This document shows, in pieces, positions 1 through 17,208 of a DNA stretch of 19,748 nt. This DNA comes from Cupriavidus taiwanensis. GTDB taxonomy: Bacteria > Pseudomonadota > Gammaproteobacteria > Burkholderiales > Burkholderiaceae. The stretch spans positions 3,488,791 through 3,508,538 of the forward strand of contig NZ_LT977070.1 in the NCBI RefSeq assembly GCF_900250075.1, in the 5' to 3' direction. Made by a program: the position numbers and the translations under genes. A model generated the notes under the pieces. The model searched no databases and was not told the origin of the DNA. It saw only the letters and a program-made list of their open reading frames with translations. Every line of letters starts with the position of its first letter. Within the stretch, counting starts at the first letter, position 1.

Positions 1-2
1 GC

Positions 3-1193
<1,191 letters not shown>

Positions 1194-1235
1194 TTTTTTA
1201 GCTCCTAATGGAATGCAGTCTTGTCGATTCATCAC

Positions 1236-1264
1236 GCCGCCGCGCCCGGGTGGGTGGCGGCGGC
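1236..1264 (-). promoter_or_regulatory. fusA-tuf intergenic hairpin
   Basis: An 8-bp perfect inverted repeat (GCCGCCGC / GCGGCGGC, arms 1236-1243 and 1257-1264) with a 13-base loop lies between the fusA stop and the tuf ribosome-binding site. On the transcribed strand no T-run follows it, so it is not a normal intrinsic terminator. It may protect or separate the fusA and tuf parts of the message; that role is inference. Confidence 0.5.
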
Positions 1265-1275
1265 ATACAGCTTAT

Positions 1276-3384
<2,109 letters not shown>

Positions 3385-3444
3385 TTTAATCCTCTATTCG
3401 TCCGTGAGGCGCCGGCATCTCATGGCCCGCGCCCCTAACACAAA

Positions 3445-3476
3445 CGGGCGAGATGTGTAAAAACACAGCCCGCCCG
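3445..3476 (-). promoter_or_regulatory. rpsG-fusA intergenic stem-loop
   Basis: A two-part stem lies in the rpsG-fusA spacer: outer arms CGGGCG / CGCCCG (3445-3450 with 3471-3476), a 3x3 internal loop, then TGTGT / ACACA (3454-3458 with 3463-3467) closed by a four-base loop. Only TTTG follows on the transcribed strand, so termination would be weak at best. It could set the ratio of rpsG to fusA message or be a processing point; the function is not shown by sequence. Confidence 0.45.
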
Positions 3477-3501
3477 GCAACCAACAATGTTTTCGCTCGC
3501 T

Positions 3502-3972
3502 TTAGAAGCGGAAGTGCGAGAACGCCTTGTTGGCTTCGGCCATGCGGTGCACTTCGTCGCGCTTCTTCATCGCGCCACCACGGCCTTCAGCAGCTTCCAG
3601 CAGCTCACCTGCCAGGCGCAGCGCCATCGACTTCTCACTGCGTTTTTTCGCGGCCTCACGCAGCCAGCGCATCGCCAATGCCAAACGACGCGACGGACGG
3701 ACTTCGACCGGAACCTGATAGTTGGCGCCGCCCACGCGACGGCTCTTCACTTCCACCACCGGCTTCACGTTGTTGATGGCAACGGAGAACACTTCGATGG
3801 GGGCCTTGCCTGCCTTCTTTTCGATCTGGTCGAACGCGCCGTACACGATGCGTTCGGCAACCGACTTCTTGCCATCCAGCATCAGCACGTTCATGAACTT
3901 GGCAACTTCAACGTTGCCGAACTTCGGATCAGGCAGAACGTCCCGCTTCGGGACTTCACGACGACGTGGCAT
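3502..3972 (-). CDS. rpsG: 30S ribosomal protein S7
   Basis: S7 is the primary assembly protein of the 30S head. It binds the 3' domain of 16S rRNA and lines the exit side of the tRNA path. The 156-residue product starts [11 protein letters not shown] and ends FSHFRF. An in-frame extension of 20 residues upstream is rejected because MPRRRE is the conserved start and an AGGA (3979-3982) lies 6 bases before its ATG. It follows rpsL by 224 bases and precedes fusA. In E. coli, S7 is the feedback repressor of this operon and binds the rpsL-rpsG spacer; here a 7-bp inverted repeat lies just upstream of the ribosome-binding site. The stop is TAA. Confidence 0.99.
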
Positions 3973-3994
3973 CTTCTTTCCTTTAGATTCAGTT

Positions 3995-4022
3995 GAGAGC
4001 GCGGTCAGAGTTTCCCGCTCTC
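3995..4022 (-). promoter_or_regulatory. Candidate S7 translational operator upstream of rpsG
   Basis: A 7-bp perfect inverted repeat (GAGAGCG / CGCTCTC, arms 3995-4001 and 4016-4022) with a 14-base loop lies about 12 bases upstream of the rpsG ribosome-binding site. In E. coli, S7 represses translation by binding the rpsL-rpsG spacer. The position fits that role, but the primary sequence is not recognisably the E. coli site, so the assignment rests on position. A second, smaller hairpin (GGGCC / GGCCC, 4169-4183) lies right after the rpsL stop. Confidence 0.4.
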
Positions 4023-4196
4023 CGGCCACCAACTAGCTTGCATGCAAAGACAGCAAATTCGCCGGGTGACCACTTACTCGACGGCACGGTTGCCAAAAAG
4101 GCGCTCCGTTGTACCGCCGCCTGGTGACAGCACCATGACTTGCGCCACAGGCTATCGTTTGTTGCTTCGGGCCTTGCTGGCCCAGGCTGCCTGAAC

Positions 4197-4574
4197 TTAG
4201 GCTGCCTTCGGACGCTTCGCGCCGTACTTCGAACGGGCCTGCTTGCGGTCCTTCACGCCTTGCAGGTCCAGCGAACCACGGACGATGTGGTAACGCACAC
4301 CCGGCAGATCCTTCACACGGCCGCCGCGGATCAGCACGACCGAGTGTTCCTGCAGGTTGTGGCCTTCACCGCCGATGTACGAAATGACTTCGAAACCGTT
4401 GGTCAGGCGCACCTTGGCAACCTTACGCAGTGCCGAGTTCGGCTTCTTCGGCGTCGTGGTGTACACACGGGTGCACACGCCACGGCGCTGGGGGCAGTTC
4501 TCAAGCGCCGGGCTCTTGCTCTTGATGACTTCCGAGACGCGCGGCTTGCGAACCAGTTGGTTGATAGTTGGCAT
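4197..4574 (-). CDS. rpsL: 30S ribosomal protein S12
   Basis: S12 sits at the decoding centre of the 30S subunit and controls accuracy. The 125-residue protein contains the near-invariant block [13 protein letters not shown]. Lys43 and Lys88 (in [13 protein letters not shown]), the positions changed in streptomycin-resistant mutants, are both the sensitive type. Asp89, the site methylthiolated by RimO in E. coli, is present. The ATG opening [12 protein letters not shown] is conserved, but the ribosome-binding site is weak: only a GGA about 10 bases upstream. It is the first gene of the str operon, preceded by a roughly 270-base leader and a clear promoter just past recQ. The stop is TAA. Confidence 0.99.
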   Translation of the reverse strand: MPTINQLVRKPRVSEVIKSKSPALENCPQRRGVCTRVYTTTPKKPNSALRKVAKVRLTNGFEVISYIGGEGHNLQEHSVVLIRGGRVKDLPGVRYHIVRGSLDLQGVKDRKQARSKYGAKRPKAA

Positions 4575-4844
4575 TGTTCAATCCAGCTTGGTTTGACGAA
4601 AAACGCCCCTCGTGCCGGCATGCGCCAGGCTGGAGAGGCAACTACGGGTTTTGGGCGGGAGAGGTGAGCGGGCGCTCTGGAGACGGGACTGTGCGGTAAC
4701 AGCATGCCAAAGAGCGCGAGCCGGCACCCGGATCCCGCGTCTGCCGCCACCCGTCCATGGAAACCCAGTCCGGTAGGCTTGCCGGCAGCGACCTCAGGGC
4801 CACTTATCCGACGGGCGAGCGAAATCCAAAGCCAAAAACTCGAA
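4575..4844 (-). promoter_or_regulatory. Predicted long 5' leader of the str operon mRNA
   Basis: The stretch between the predicted transcription start (about 4844) and rpsL contains no gene I can support. A 38-codon frame (4642-4758) is open but has no ribosome-binding site. The leader is GC-rich and ends with a T-run (TTTTT in GGGGCGTTTTTCG) close to rpsL, but the hairpin before it is too weak to call an attenuator. The start point is inferred from the promoter spacing. Confidence 0.4.
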
Positions 4845-4850
4845 TCTGGC

Positions 4851-4879
4851 ATCCTAGCAGCGGATTCGTATACCGTCAA
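4851..4879 (-). promoter_or_regulatory. Sigma70-type promoter for rpsL-rpsG-fusA-tuf
   Basis: On the minus strand TTGACG (4874-4879) and TAGGAT (4851-4856) are separated by exactly 17 bases, matching the sigma70 consensus at 5 of 6 and 4 of 6 positions. The promoter lies between the recQ stop (4910) and rpsL, where a str operon promoter is expected. Two 8-bp direct repeats CGTATACC (plus strand 4867-4874 and 4882-4889, overlapping the -35 box at one end) flank the -35 element; each includes the palindrome GTATAC and could be part of an operator. Confidence 0.75.
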
Positions 4880-4909
4880 GCCGTATACCCGACTGGCAGA
4901 CCGTACCAG

Positions 4910-6757
<1,848 letters not shown>

Positions 6758-6877
6758 GGACAACGGAAATGCTGGAGCCGGAAAAGCCGTAACCTTACCA
6801 CTAAGGGGGCCCGCCGCCGCGCCCGCGCAGCAAACTCTCCGATGTTTCTCACGAAAGGCCGGCGCCGCGCGCGGACG

Positions 6878-6909
6878 AAAAAAAAGCCCGGCTGGATCAG
6901 CCGGGCTTT
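6878..6909 (-). terminator. Rho-independent terminator after rpoC
   Basis: On the minus strand a perfect 9-bp stem (GCCCGGCTG / CAGCCGGGC, arms 6886-6894 and 6898-6906) with a three-base loop is preceded by AAA and followed by eight T residues (6878-6885). It begins 35 bases past the rpoC stop and ends the secE-rpoC transcript. On the plus strand only three T residues follow, so it works mainly in the minus direction. A small stem CCGCC-GCAA-GGCGG lies just before it. Confidence 0.92.
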
Positions 6910-6943
6910 GGTCCGCCTTGCGGCGGTCATCACTGCATCGAGA

Positions 6944-9900
6944 TCAGGCGTTGTCGCCTTCGCCCTCGGTCGCCTGCACCACCGGCGGCTCGATGAAGAG
7001 CGACTGCTCTTCTTCGGCGATCGCCTGGGCGCGTTCGCGCTCGGAGGCCTCGCGCGCCTTGCGGGCACGGTGGTAGGCCAGGCCGGTACCGGCCGGGATC
7101 AGGCGGCCGACGATCACGTTTTCCTTCAGGCCACGCAGGTCGTCGGTCTTGCCCATGATCGCGGCTTCGGTCAGCACGCGCGTGGTTTCCTGGAACGATG
7201 CCGCCGAGATGAAGCTGTCGGTCGACAGCGACGCCTTGGTAATACCCAGCAGCAGGTTCTCGTAGGTCGCCGGACGCTTGCCTTCGGCGATCACGCGGTC
7301 GTTCTCGTCGAGCAGTTCCGAACGCTCCACCTGTTCACCCGGGATGAACTTGGTGTCGCCCACATCGACGATCTGGACCCGACGCAGCATCTGGCGAACG
7401 ATCACCTCGATGTGCTTGTCGTTGATCTTCACGCCCTGCAGACGGTACACGTCCTGGACTTCGTCGACGATGTAGTGCGCCAGCTCTTCGATGCCCTTCA
7501 GGCGCAGGATGTCGTGCGGGTCCGCCGGACCTTCCACGATCATTTCGCCCTTGTTCACCACCTGGCCGTCGTGCACCAGCACCTGCTTTTCCTTCGCGAT
7601 CAGGAACTCGTGGGCATTGCCGTCCAGGTCGGTGATGACCAGGCGCTGCTTGCCCTTGGTGTCCTTGCCGAACGAGGTCGTGCCGGTGACTTCCGCCAGC
7701 ACGGCGGCATCCTTCGGCGAACGCGCTTCGAACAGCTCGGCCACGCGCGGCAGACCACCGGTAATGTCGCGGGTCTTCTGCGACTCGGTCGGGATACGCG
7801 CGAGCACTTCACCCACGTGCACCTGCTGGCCGTCCTTCACGGTAATCAGCGCGCCGACCTGGAAGCCGATGGTCACGGAATGGTCCGTGCCCGGGATCTT
7901 CACTTCCTGGCCGTTGGCGTCGAGCAGCTTCACCTGCGGGCGGATGCCCTTGGTTGCGGCCGTGCGGCGCTTGGCGTCGATCACCACCAGGGTCGACAGG
8001 CCCGTCACTTCGTCCATCTGCTTGGCGACGGTCACGCCTTCTTCGACGTTCTCGAACTTGATCGTGCCCGAGTACTCGGAGACGATCGGGCGCGTCAGCG
8101 CGTCCCAGGTCGCCAGCTGCGTGCCGGCCTTGATCGACTGGCCGTCCTGCACCAGCAGCGTGGCGCCGTACGGGATCTTGTGGCGCTCGCGCTCGCGGCC
8201 GTGGTCGTCGGTGATCAGCGCCTCGCCCGAACGCGAGATCACGATCAGTTCGCCCTTGGCGTTGGTCACGTAGCGCATGGTCGCGGTGAAGCGGACCGTA
8301 CCGGTCGCCTTCGCTTCCACGCTCGAGGCCACTGCCGCACGCGATGCCGCACCACCGATGTGGAACGTACGCATGGTCAGCTGCGTGCCCGGCTCACCGA
8401 TCGACTGGGCGGCAATCACGCCCACCGCTTCGCCCGAGTTCACCAGCACGCCGCGGCCCAGGTCGCGGCCGTAGCACTTGGCGCACAGGCCGTAGCGCGT
8501 GTCGCACGACAGCGGGGTGCGAACCTTGACTTCGTCCACGCCGATGTTGTCGATCAGCTCGACCAGGTCTTCGTCCAGCAGCGTGCCGGATTCGATCGCG
8601 GTTTCCTGGGTTTCCGGGTTGACCACGTCAGCCACGGTCACGCGGCCGAGGATACGGTCGCGCAGGGCTTCGATCACTTCACCGCCTTCGACCAGGGCCT
8701 TCATGGCCACGCCGTTGGAGGTGCCGCAGTCGTCTTCCACCACGACCAGATCCTGCGTCACGTCGACCAGACGACGGGTCAGGTAACCCGAGTTCGCGGT
8801 CTTCAGTGCGGTATCGGCCAGGCCCTTACGGGCGCCGTGGGTCGAGATGAAGTACTGCAGAACGTTCAGGCCTTCACGGAAGTTCGCCGTAATCGGCGTT
8901 TCAATGATCGAGCCATCCGGCTTGGCCATCAGGCCGCGCATGCCGGCCAGCTGGCGGATCTGCGCGGCGGAACCCCGTGCGCCCGAGTCGGCCATCATGT
9001 AGATGGAGTTGAACGACTCCTGCTTCACGGTCTTGCCTTCGCGGTCGACCACGTCCTCGTGCTGCAGCTGCTCCATCATCGCCTTGCCCACCTGGTCGCC
9101 GGCGGCGCCCCAGATGTCCACGACGTTGTTGTAGCGCTCCTGGTCGGTCACCAGACCCGACATGTACTGCTTGTCGTATTCCTTCACCTTGGCCGAGGCC
9201 TCGGCGATGATCTTTTCCTTCGCCGGCGGCACCAGCATGTCGTCGATCGCGATCGAGATACCGGCGCGGGTCGCCAGGCGGAAGCCCGACTGCAGCAGCT
9301 TGTCAGCGAAGATCACGGTCTCGCGCAGGCCGCAGCGGCGGAACGCCGTGTTGATCAGGCGCGAGATTTCCTTCTTCTTCAGCGGCTTGTTCAGCACCGA
9401 GAACGGCAGGCCCTTTGGCAGGATCTCGGACAGGATCGCGCGGCCGACCGTGGTGGCCTGCAGCGTGATCTTGGGCGCGAAACGCGCGTCGCCTTCGGCG
9501 TCCTTGTCGACCAGCTCATACTCGGTGATACGCACGTTCACGCGCGAAGCCAGTTCGACTTCCTTGTTCTCGTAGGCGCGGATCACTTCGCTGATGTCGG
9601 CGAAGGTCATGCCTTCGCCCTTGCCGTTGATCTTGTCGCGGGTGGTGTAGTACAGGCCCAGCACCACGTCCTGCGACGGCACGATCGACGGGTCGCCGTT
9701 GGCCGGGAACAGCACGTTGTTGGAGGCCAGCATCAGGGTGCGGGCTTCCATCTGCGCTTCCAGCGACAGCGGCACGTGGACAGCCATCTGGTCACCGTCG
9801 AAGTCGGCGTTGAACGCCGCGCACACCAGCGGGTGCAGCTGGATGGCCTTGCCTTCGATCAGCACCGGCTCGAACGCCTGGATACCCAGGCGGTGCAGCG

Positions 9901-11185
9901 TCGGCGCACGGTTCAGCATCACCGGGTGCTCGCGGATCACCTCTTCGAGGATGTCCCACACCACCGGGGTCTGGCTTTCGACTTCCTTCTTCGCCGCCTT
10001 GATGGTGGTGGCGATGCCCATCGTTTCCAGCTTGTGGAAGATGAACGGCTTGAACAGCTCGAGCGCCATCAGCTTTGGCAGGCCGCACTGGTGCAGCTTG
10101 AGCGTCGGGCCCACCACGATGACCGAACGGCCCGAGTAGTCGACGCGCTTGCCCAGCAGGTTCTGACGGAAACGGCCGCCCTTGCCCTTGATCATTTCGG
10201 CCAGCGACTTCAGCGGACGCTTGTTGGCGCCGGTCATCGCCTTGCCGCGACGGCCGTTGTCCAGCAGCGAGTCAACCGCTTCCTGCAGCATGCGCTTTTC
10301 GTTGCGCACGATGATCTCGGGGGCCTTCAGCTCCAGCAGGCGCTTGAGGCGGTTGTTACGGTTGATGACGCGGCGATACAGGTCGTTCAGGTCCGAGGTC
10401 GCGAAGCGGCCGCCGTCCAGCGGCACCAGCGGGCGCAGCTCGGGCGGCAGCACCGGCAGCACTTCGAGGATCATCCACTCGGGCTTGATGCCCGAACGCT
10501 GGAAGGCCTCGAGCACCTTCAGGCGCTTGGCGAACTTCTTGATCTTGGCTTCGGAGCCGGTGGCCTGCAGTTCGGCGCGGATCTGTTCGATCTGCTTCTC
10601 GATGTCGATGCCGCGCAGCAGTTCACGGATGCCCTCGGCACCCATCATGGCGACGAATTCGCCCTCGCCGTACTCGTCGCACTTCGCCAGGTAGTCGTCT
10701 TCGGACATGATCTGGCTCTTCTTGAGCGGGGTCATGCCGGGTTCGATCACCACGAACGCTTCGAAGTACAGCACGCGCTCGATGTCGCGCAGCGTCATGT
10801 CCAGGACCATGCCCAGGCGCGACGGCAGCGACTTCAGGAACCAGATGTGCGCGGTCGGCGCGGCCAGTTCGATATGGCCCATGCGCTCGCGGCGCACCTT
10901 GGCCAGCGTCACTTCAACGCCGCACTTCTCGCAGATCACGCCGCGGTGCTTCAGGCGCTTGTACTTGCCGCACAGGCACTCGTAGTCCTTGATCGGGCCA
11001 AAGATCTTGGCGCAGAACAGGCCGTCGCGTTCCGGCTTGAACGTACGATAGTTGATCGTTTCCGGCTTCTTCACTTCGCCGTACGACCACGAACGGATCT
11101 TCTCGGGCGAGGCCAGGCCGATCTTGATCGCGTCGAACTGCTCTTCCTGCTGTACCTGCTTAAAGAGATCGAGCAATGCTTTCAT
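6944..11185 (-). CDS. rpoC: DNA-directed RNA polymerase subunit beta'
   Basis: This is the largest core RNA polymerase subunit; it carries the active-site magnesium. The product is 1413 residues. The N-terminal zinc ribbon has Cys70, 72, 85 and 88; the catalytic NADFDGD lies at 459-465 with Asp461, 463 and 465; the second zinc site includes the [11 protein letters not shown] segment; and the trigger-loop block [12 protein letters not shown] is intact. The ATG opening [12 protein letters not shown] has AAGGAG about 5 bases upstream, and a 17-residue in-frame extension further upstream is rejected. It lies 114 bases after rpoB, in a spacer with two hairpins, and is followed by an intrinsic terminator. 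The tail is acidic (EGEGDNA). Stop TGA. Confidence 0.99.
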   Translation of the reverse strand: MKALLDLFKQVQQEEQFDAIKIGLASPEKIRSWSYGEVKKPETINYRTFKPERDGLFCAKIFGPIKDYECLCGKYKRLKHRGVICEKCGVEVTLAKVRRERMGHIELAAPTAHIWFLKSLPSRLGMVLDMTLRDIERVLYFEAFVVIEPGMTPLKKSQIMSEDDYLAKCDEYGEGEFVAMMGAEGIRELLRGIDIEKQIEQIRAELQATGSEAKIKKFAKRLKVLEAFQRSGIKPEWMILEVLPVLPPELRPLVPLDGGRFATSDLNDLYRRVINRNNRLKRLLELKAPEIIVRNEKRMLQEAVDSLLDNGRRGKAMTGANKRPLKSLAEMIKGKGGRFRQNLLGKRVDYSGRSVIVVGPTLKLHQCGLPKLMALELFKPFIFHKLETMGIATTIKAAKKEVESQTPVVWDILEEVIREHPVMLNRAPTLHRLGIQAFEPVLIEGKAIQLHPLVCAAFNADFDGDQMAVHVPLSLEAQMEARTLMLASNNVLFPANGDPSIVPSQDVVLGLYYTTRDKINGKGEGMTFADISEVIRAYENKEVELASRVNVRITEYELVDKDAEGDARFAPKITLQATTVGRAILSEILPKGLPFSVLNKPLKKKEISRLINTAFRRCGLRETVIFADKLLQSGFRLATRAGISIAIDDMLVPPAKEKIIAEASAKVKEYDKQYMSGLVTDQERYNNVVDIWGAAGDQVGKAMMEQLQHEDVVDREGKTVKQESFNSIYMMADSGARGSAAQIRQLAGMRGLMAKPDGSIIETPITANFREGLNVLQYFISTHGARKGLADTALKTANSGYLTRRLVDVTQDLVVVEDDCGTSNGVAMKALVEGGEVIEALRDRILGRVTVADVVNPETQETAIESGTLLDEDLVELIDNIGVDEVKVRTPLSCDTRYGLCAKCYGRDLGRGVLVNSGEAVGVIAAQSIGEPGTQLTMRTFHIGGAASRAAVASSVEAKATGTVRFTATMRYVTNAKGELIVISRSGEALITDDHGRERERHKIPYGATLLVQDGQSIKAGTQLATWDALTRPIVSEYSGTIKFENVEEGVTVAKQMDEVTGLSTLVVIDAKRRTAATKGIRPQVKLLDANGQEVKIPGTDHSVTIGFQVGALITVKDGQQVHVGEVLARIPTESQKTRDITGGLPRVAELFEARSPKDAAVLAEVTGTTSFGKDTKGKQRLVITDLDGNAHEFLIAKEKQVLVHDGQVVNKGEMIVEGPADPHDILRLKGIEELAHYIVDEVQDVYRLQGVKINDKHIEVIVRQMLRRVQIVDVGDTKFIPGEQVERSELLDENDRVIAEGKRPATYENLLLGITKASLSTDSFISAASFQETTRVLTEAAIMGKTDDLRGLKENVIVGRLIPAGTGLAYHRARKAREASERERAQAIAEEEQSLFIEPPVVQATEGEGDNA

Positions 11186-11209
11186 TGCAACTCCTTGTTT
11201 CGCCACCGT

Positions 11210-11287
11210 CCCGGAGTCTGTCCGGGTCGATGGCATTCATCCTGTGGGAAATCCTTCGCTGGTGGGTGCCCGCCGTGGCCGGCACCC
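11210..11287 (-). promoter_or_regulatory. Paired hairpins in the rpoB-rpoC spacer
   Basis: Two inverted repeats fill most of the 114-base spacer. The one nearer rpoB is GGGTGCC / GGCACCC (11264-11270 with 11281-11287, 10-base loop). The one nearer rpoC is CCCGGA / TCCGGG (11210-11215 with 11221-11226, 5-base loop), about 17 bases before the rpoC ribosome-binding site. Neither is followed by a T-run on the transcribed strand, so co-transcription of rpoB and rpoC is expected. A role in message stability or rpoC translation is inference. Confidence 0.4.
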
Positions 11288-11299
11288 GCATCGTCTCGA

Positions 11300-15406
<4,107 letters not shown>

Positions 15407-15763
15407 GGGATCTCCGAATCATCGCAGGGCTGGCTGGACCTGGCCGGACCTGAGGTGTTCAGCGACTGGGAGGGGATTTGGCGGTTGGCCGCTACCAACC
15501 TCTGGCTGACGGTGTCCGCACGCTGCGGGCGGTGTGGTCGTCGCTTCAGCGCAACGCCTGTACTCGCCCGGGGGACACCCGACCAAACTTGTCTTCTGCA
15601 GTCGGTTCAGAAGACAAACATCAGCAGCAACCACTTAGTGTGCCACTGATGTTTGGCCTCTGCTGAATCGCAGGCAAATGCACCGTCGCCGCGAGTCGCA
15701 AAAATCACATTTACCGCATTAGCGCTGCGCCGAGTGTTGACTAAAACACAAACGCACAAGCGC
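15407..15763 (-). promoter_or_regulatory. rpoB 5' region: structured rplL-rpoB spacer
   Basis: No gene is supported here. On the transcribed strand, after the attenuator-like hairpin, comes a less GC-rich stretch (about 15660-15770), then two strong adjacent stem-loops (15589-15654, separate entry). Nearer rpoB are smaller hairpins: CCGCA / TGCGG (15516-15528) and GGTTGG / CCAACC (15483-15500). A 7-base direct repeat CAGGTCC lies close to the start of rpoB. I looked for a sigma70 promoter and found none I would defend. Confidence 0.5.
15589..15654 (-). promoter_or_regulatory. Tandem stem-loops, candidate RNase III processing site
   Basis: Two adjacent inverted repeats sit between the attenuator and rpoB. 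One has 10-bp arms TTGTCTTCTG / CAGAAGACAA (15589-15598 with 15608-15617, 9-base loop). The other has 9-bp arms AAACATCAG / CTGATGTTT (15616-15624 with 15646-15654, 21-base loop). They share two bases. In E. coli the rplL-rpoB spacer is cut by RNase III within a long stem; the position here matches, but cleavage is inferred. Confidence 0.5.
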
Positions 15764-15800
15764 AAAAAGGCTGGCGCCGGGAATTTCCCTTTGCCAGCCC
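15764..15800 (-). terminator. Attenuator-like terminator between rplL and rpoB
   Basis: On the minus strand the 7-bp stem GGCTGGC / GCCAGCC (arms 15769-15775 and 15793-15799) is followed at once by TTTTT (15764-15768). The 17-base loop contains a second short pairing (GGG / CCC). The short T-run and imperfect loop suggest partial rather than full termination. An attenuator at this place lowers rpoBC relative to ribosomal protein output in E. coli. Confidence 0.65.
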
Positions 15801-15803
15801 TGT

Positions 15804-15826
15804 TCGCGTGCCGCGGGGGCACGCGA
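15804..15826 (-). promoter_or_regulatory. Hairpin directly after rplL
   Basis: A 9-bp perfect inverted repeat (TCGCGTGCC / GGCACGCGA, arms 15804-15812 and 15818-15826, five-base loop) starts 8 bases past the rplL stop codon. No T-run follows, so it is better seen as a 3'-end stabilising structure for the abundant rplJL message left when transcription stops at the attenuator immediately downstream. Confidence 0.5.
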
Positions 15827-15834
15827 GTACAGCA

Positions 15835-16209
15835 TTACTTGACGTCGACCTTGGCGCCGGCGTCTTCCAGCTTCTTCTTGGCTTCGGCAGCAGCAGCCTT
15901 GTCCACGCCTTCCTTGACGGGCTTCGGTGCGCCATCGACCAGGTCCTTGGCTTCCTTCAGGCCCAGGCCGGTGATTTCGCGAACAGCCTTAATCACGCCA
16001 ACCTTGTTGGCGCCGACTTCGGCCAGGATCACGTTGAATTCGGTCTGCTCTTCGGCAGCAGCAGCACCGGCAGCGCCCGGAGCAGCAGCCACGGCCATGG
16101 CAGCGGCCGACACGCCAAACTTCTCTTCGAACGCCTTGACCAGGTCGTTCAGTTCCATCACGGACATCGCGCCAACGGCTTCCAGGATGTCGTCTTTGGT
16201 GATTGCCAT
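15835..16209 (-). CDS. rplL: 50S ribosomal protein L7/L12
   Basis: L7/L12 forms the flexible stalk that recruits and stimulates the GTPases EF-Tu, EF-G, IF2 and RF3. The 124-residue protein has the N-terminal dimerisation and L10-binding domain (about 1-35), an Ala/Gly-rich hinge (about 36-53) and the compact C-terminal factor-binding domain ([20 protein letters not shown] onward). The ATG opening [12 protein letters not shown] has AGGAG 8 bases upstream. It follows rplJ after 69 bases and precedes rpoB after 428 bases. It is needed in several copies per ribosome, which fits the attenuator just downstream. Stop TAA. Confidence 0.99.
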   Translation of the reverse strand: MAITKDDILEAVGAMSVMELNDLVKAFEEKFGVSAAAMAVAAAPGAAGAAAAEEQTEFNVILAEVGANKVGVIKAVREITGLGLKEAKDLVDGAPKPVKEGVDKAAAAEAKKKLEDAGAKVDVK

Positions 16210-16278
16210 TTGAAATACTCCTACTAGATTTGATTCGGTATCGGTAATGCGATCTTGCGATGCGCGGCCTGGATTGCC

Positions 16279-16800
16279 TTAGGCGCCGGCAGCTTCCGCT
16301 TCCGCGGGAGCGCCTTCTGCCTTCTTGGCGGCCAGAGCAGCCAGCAGACGGGCGAAGCCCGACACCGGTGCCTGCATCACGCCCAGCAGCTGAGCAATCA
16401 GTTCGTCGCGGCTCGGGATCGAGGCCAGCGCCTTCACGGCGGCAGCGTCGAGAACCTTGCCGTCATACGACCCGGCGCGCAGGACCAGCTTGTCGTTGGT
16501 CTTGGCGAAGTCGTTCAGAACCTTGGCCGAGGCCACTGCATCTTCGGAAATACCGTAGATCAGCGGACCGGTCATCTGCTCTGCGAGGCCTGCAAACGGC
16601 GTACCTTCGACGGCACGGCGGGCCAGCGTGTTCTTCAGAACGCGCAGGTACACGCCTTGCTGGCGAGCGGCAGCACGCAGCTTGGTCAGATCGCCAACCG
16701 CAATGCCGCGATATTCGGCGACGACGATGGTCTGGGCCTTGGCGACTTGCGCCGAGACCTCAGCAACGACGGCCTTCTTATCTTCAATATTGAGTGGCAC
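16279..16800 (-). CDS. rplJ: 50S ribosomal protein L10
   Basis: L10 anchors L7/L12 dimers to 23S rRNA at the base of the stalk. The product has 173 residues, opens [15 protein letters not shown] and ends in an Ala/Glu-rich tail; the C-terminal helix that holds L12 dimers precedes this tail. The start codon is GTG, supported by a GGAG 7 bases upstream. In E. coli the L10-L12 complex represses its own message by binding a leader hairpin; the 408-base spacer upstream here is highly structured and contains a candidate site. It lies between rplA and rplL. Stop TAA. Confidence 0.99.
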   Translation of the reverse strand: MPLNIEDKKAVVAEVSAQVAKAQTIVVAEYRGIAVGDLTKLRAAARQQGVYLRVLKNTLARRAVEGTPFAGLAEQMTGPLIYGISEDAVASAKVLNDFAKTNDKLVLRAGSYDGKVLDAAAVKALASIPSRDELIAQLLGVMQAPVSGFARLLAALAAKKAEGAPAEAEAAGA

Positions 16801-17208
16801 GGTTAAGCTCCAAAATGACGCTGGGTCTCCGGCAATGTCGGAGCCTTCACGTCAGCACAAACGAACGGCGTCCGATTGGCCCGAATCATCCGGGTCGAGG
16901 CCCGGCTTCATCAATCCCTTCGGGTGCGCCATCTGCGCTGGCTGGCCGGAAAGCGGGGTTCAGGCGTAGCGCCTGCGCTCCAGCTCCGACCGATTAAGCC
17001 CTTTCCGCCCTGCTGCCGCGGACAAGGACACCAGCGGTCTTTGATAACCAGCGGTACCGGCGATGCTTTCGCATCGAACACGGCACCACTGCCCAAAGCC
17101 TTGCTCCTTTCCTCGCGGTCCGGAGACGACCCTCGCCACAGGCCAGGGTCTTCAATTCTTGCTTGCCGACCGGTGTTATCGGGTTCCGGTCAGCAATATG
17201 CCGTCAGC
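16801..17208 (-). promoter_or_regulatory. Structured rplA-rplJ spacer, rplJ leader
   Basis: There is no gene in this stretch; on the transcribed strand it reads as a series of stem-loops. First after rplA is a 9-bp stem with one G-U pair (17165-17173 with 17186-17194). Then come a 6-bp stem capped by GAAA (17061-17076), the candidate L10 element (separate entry), CAGGCG / CGCCTG (16961-16975), CCGGG / CCCGG (16890-16905) and CTCCG / CGGAG (16828-16844) near the start codon. A weak promoter-like pair, TTGATG-18-GATGAT (16885-16914), is not convincing. Confidence 0.55.
16988..17039 (-). promoter_or_regulatory. Candidate L10 autoregulatory RNA element
   Basis: On the transcribed strand GACCG pairs with CGGTC (17035-17039 with 16988-16992). 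A 5x5 internal loop follows, then GTCCTT / AAGGGC (17024-17029 with 16998-17003), a bulged G at 17023, TCCGC / GCGGA (17018-17022 with 17004-17008) and a nine-base apical loop. A long interrupted helix in the rplJ leader is what an L10 leader looks like in broad terms. I could not test it against the family model. Confidence 0.45.

Noticed and set aside
1194..1235. Upstream in-frame extension of tuf by 14 residues
   Set aside because: The ATG at 1191-1193 matches the conserved EF-Tu start and has the Shine-Dalgarno sequence; the extension would run over it.
3445..3476. Intrinsic terminator between rpsG and fusA
   Set aside because: The stem has an internal loop and only TTTG follows, too weak to end an operon that must express fusA and tuf.
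3973..4032. Upstream in-frame extension of rpsG by 20 residues
   Set aside because: S7 begins MPRRRE and is 156 residues long; the extension covers the candidate operator and the ribosome-binding site.
4642..4758. 38-codon open frame in the rpsL leader as a leader peptide
   Set aside because: It has no ribosome-binding site, no run of regulatory codons and no stem-loop arrangement typical of translation-coupled attenuation.
11186..11236. Upstream in-frame extension of rpoC by 17 residues
   Set aside because: The conserved start [10 protein letters not shown] has AAGGAG in front of it, and the extension covers an intergenic hairpin.
16210..16278. Hairpin in the rplJ-rplL spacer
   Set aside because: The repeated GCGAT motifs there are direct rather than inverted, and no stem of useful length forms.
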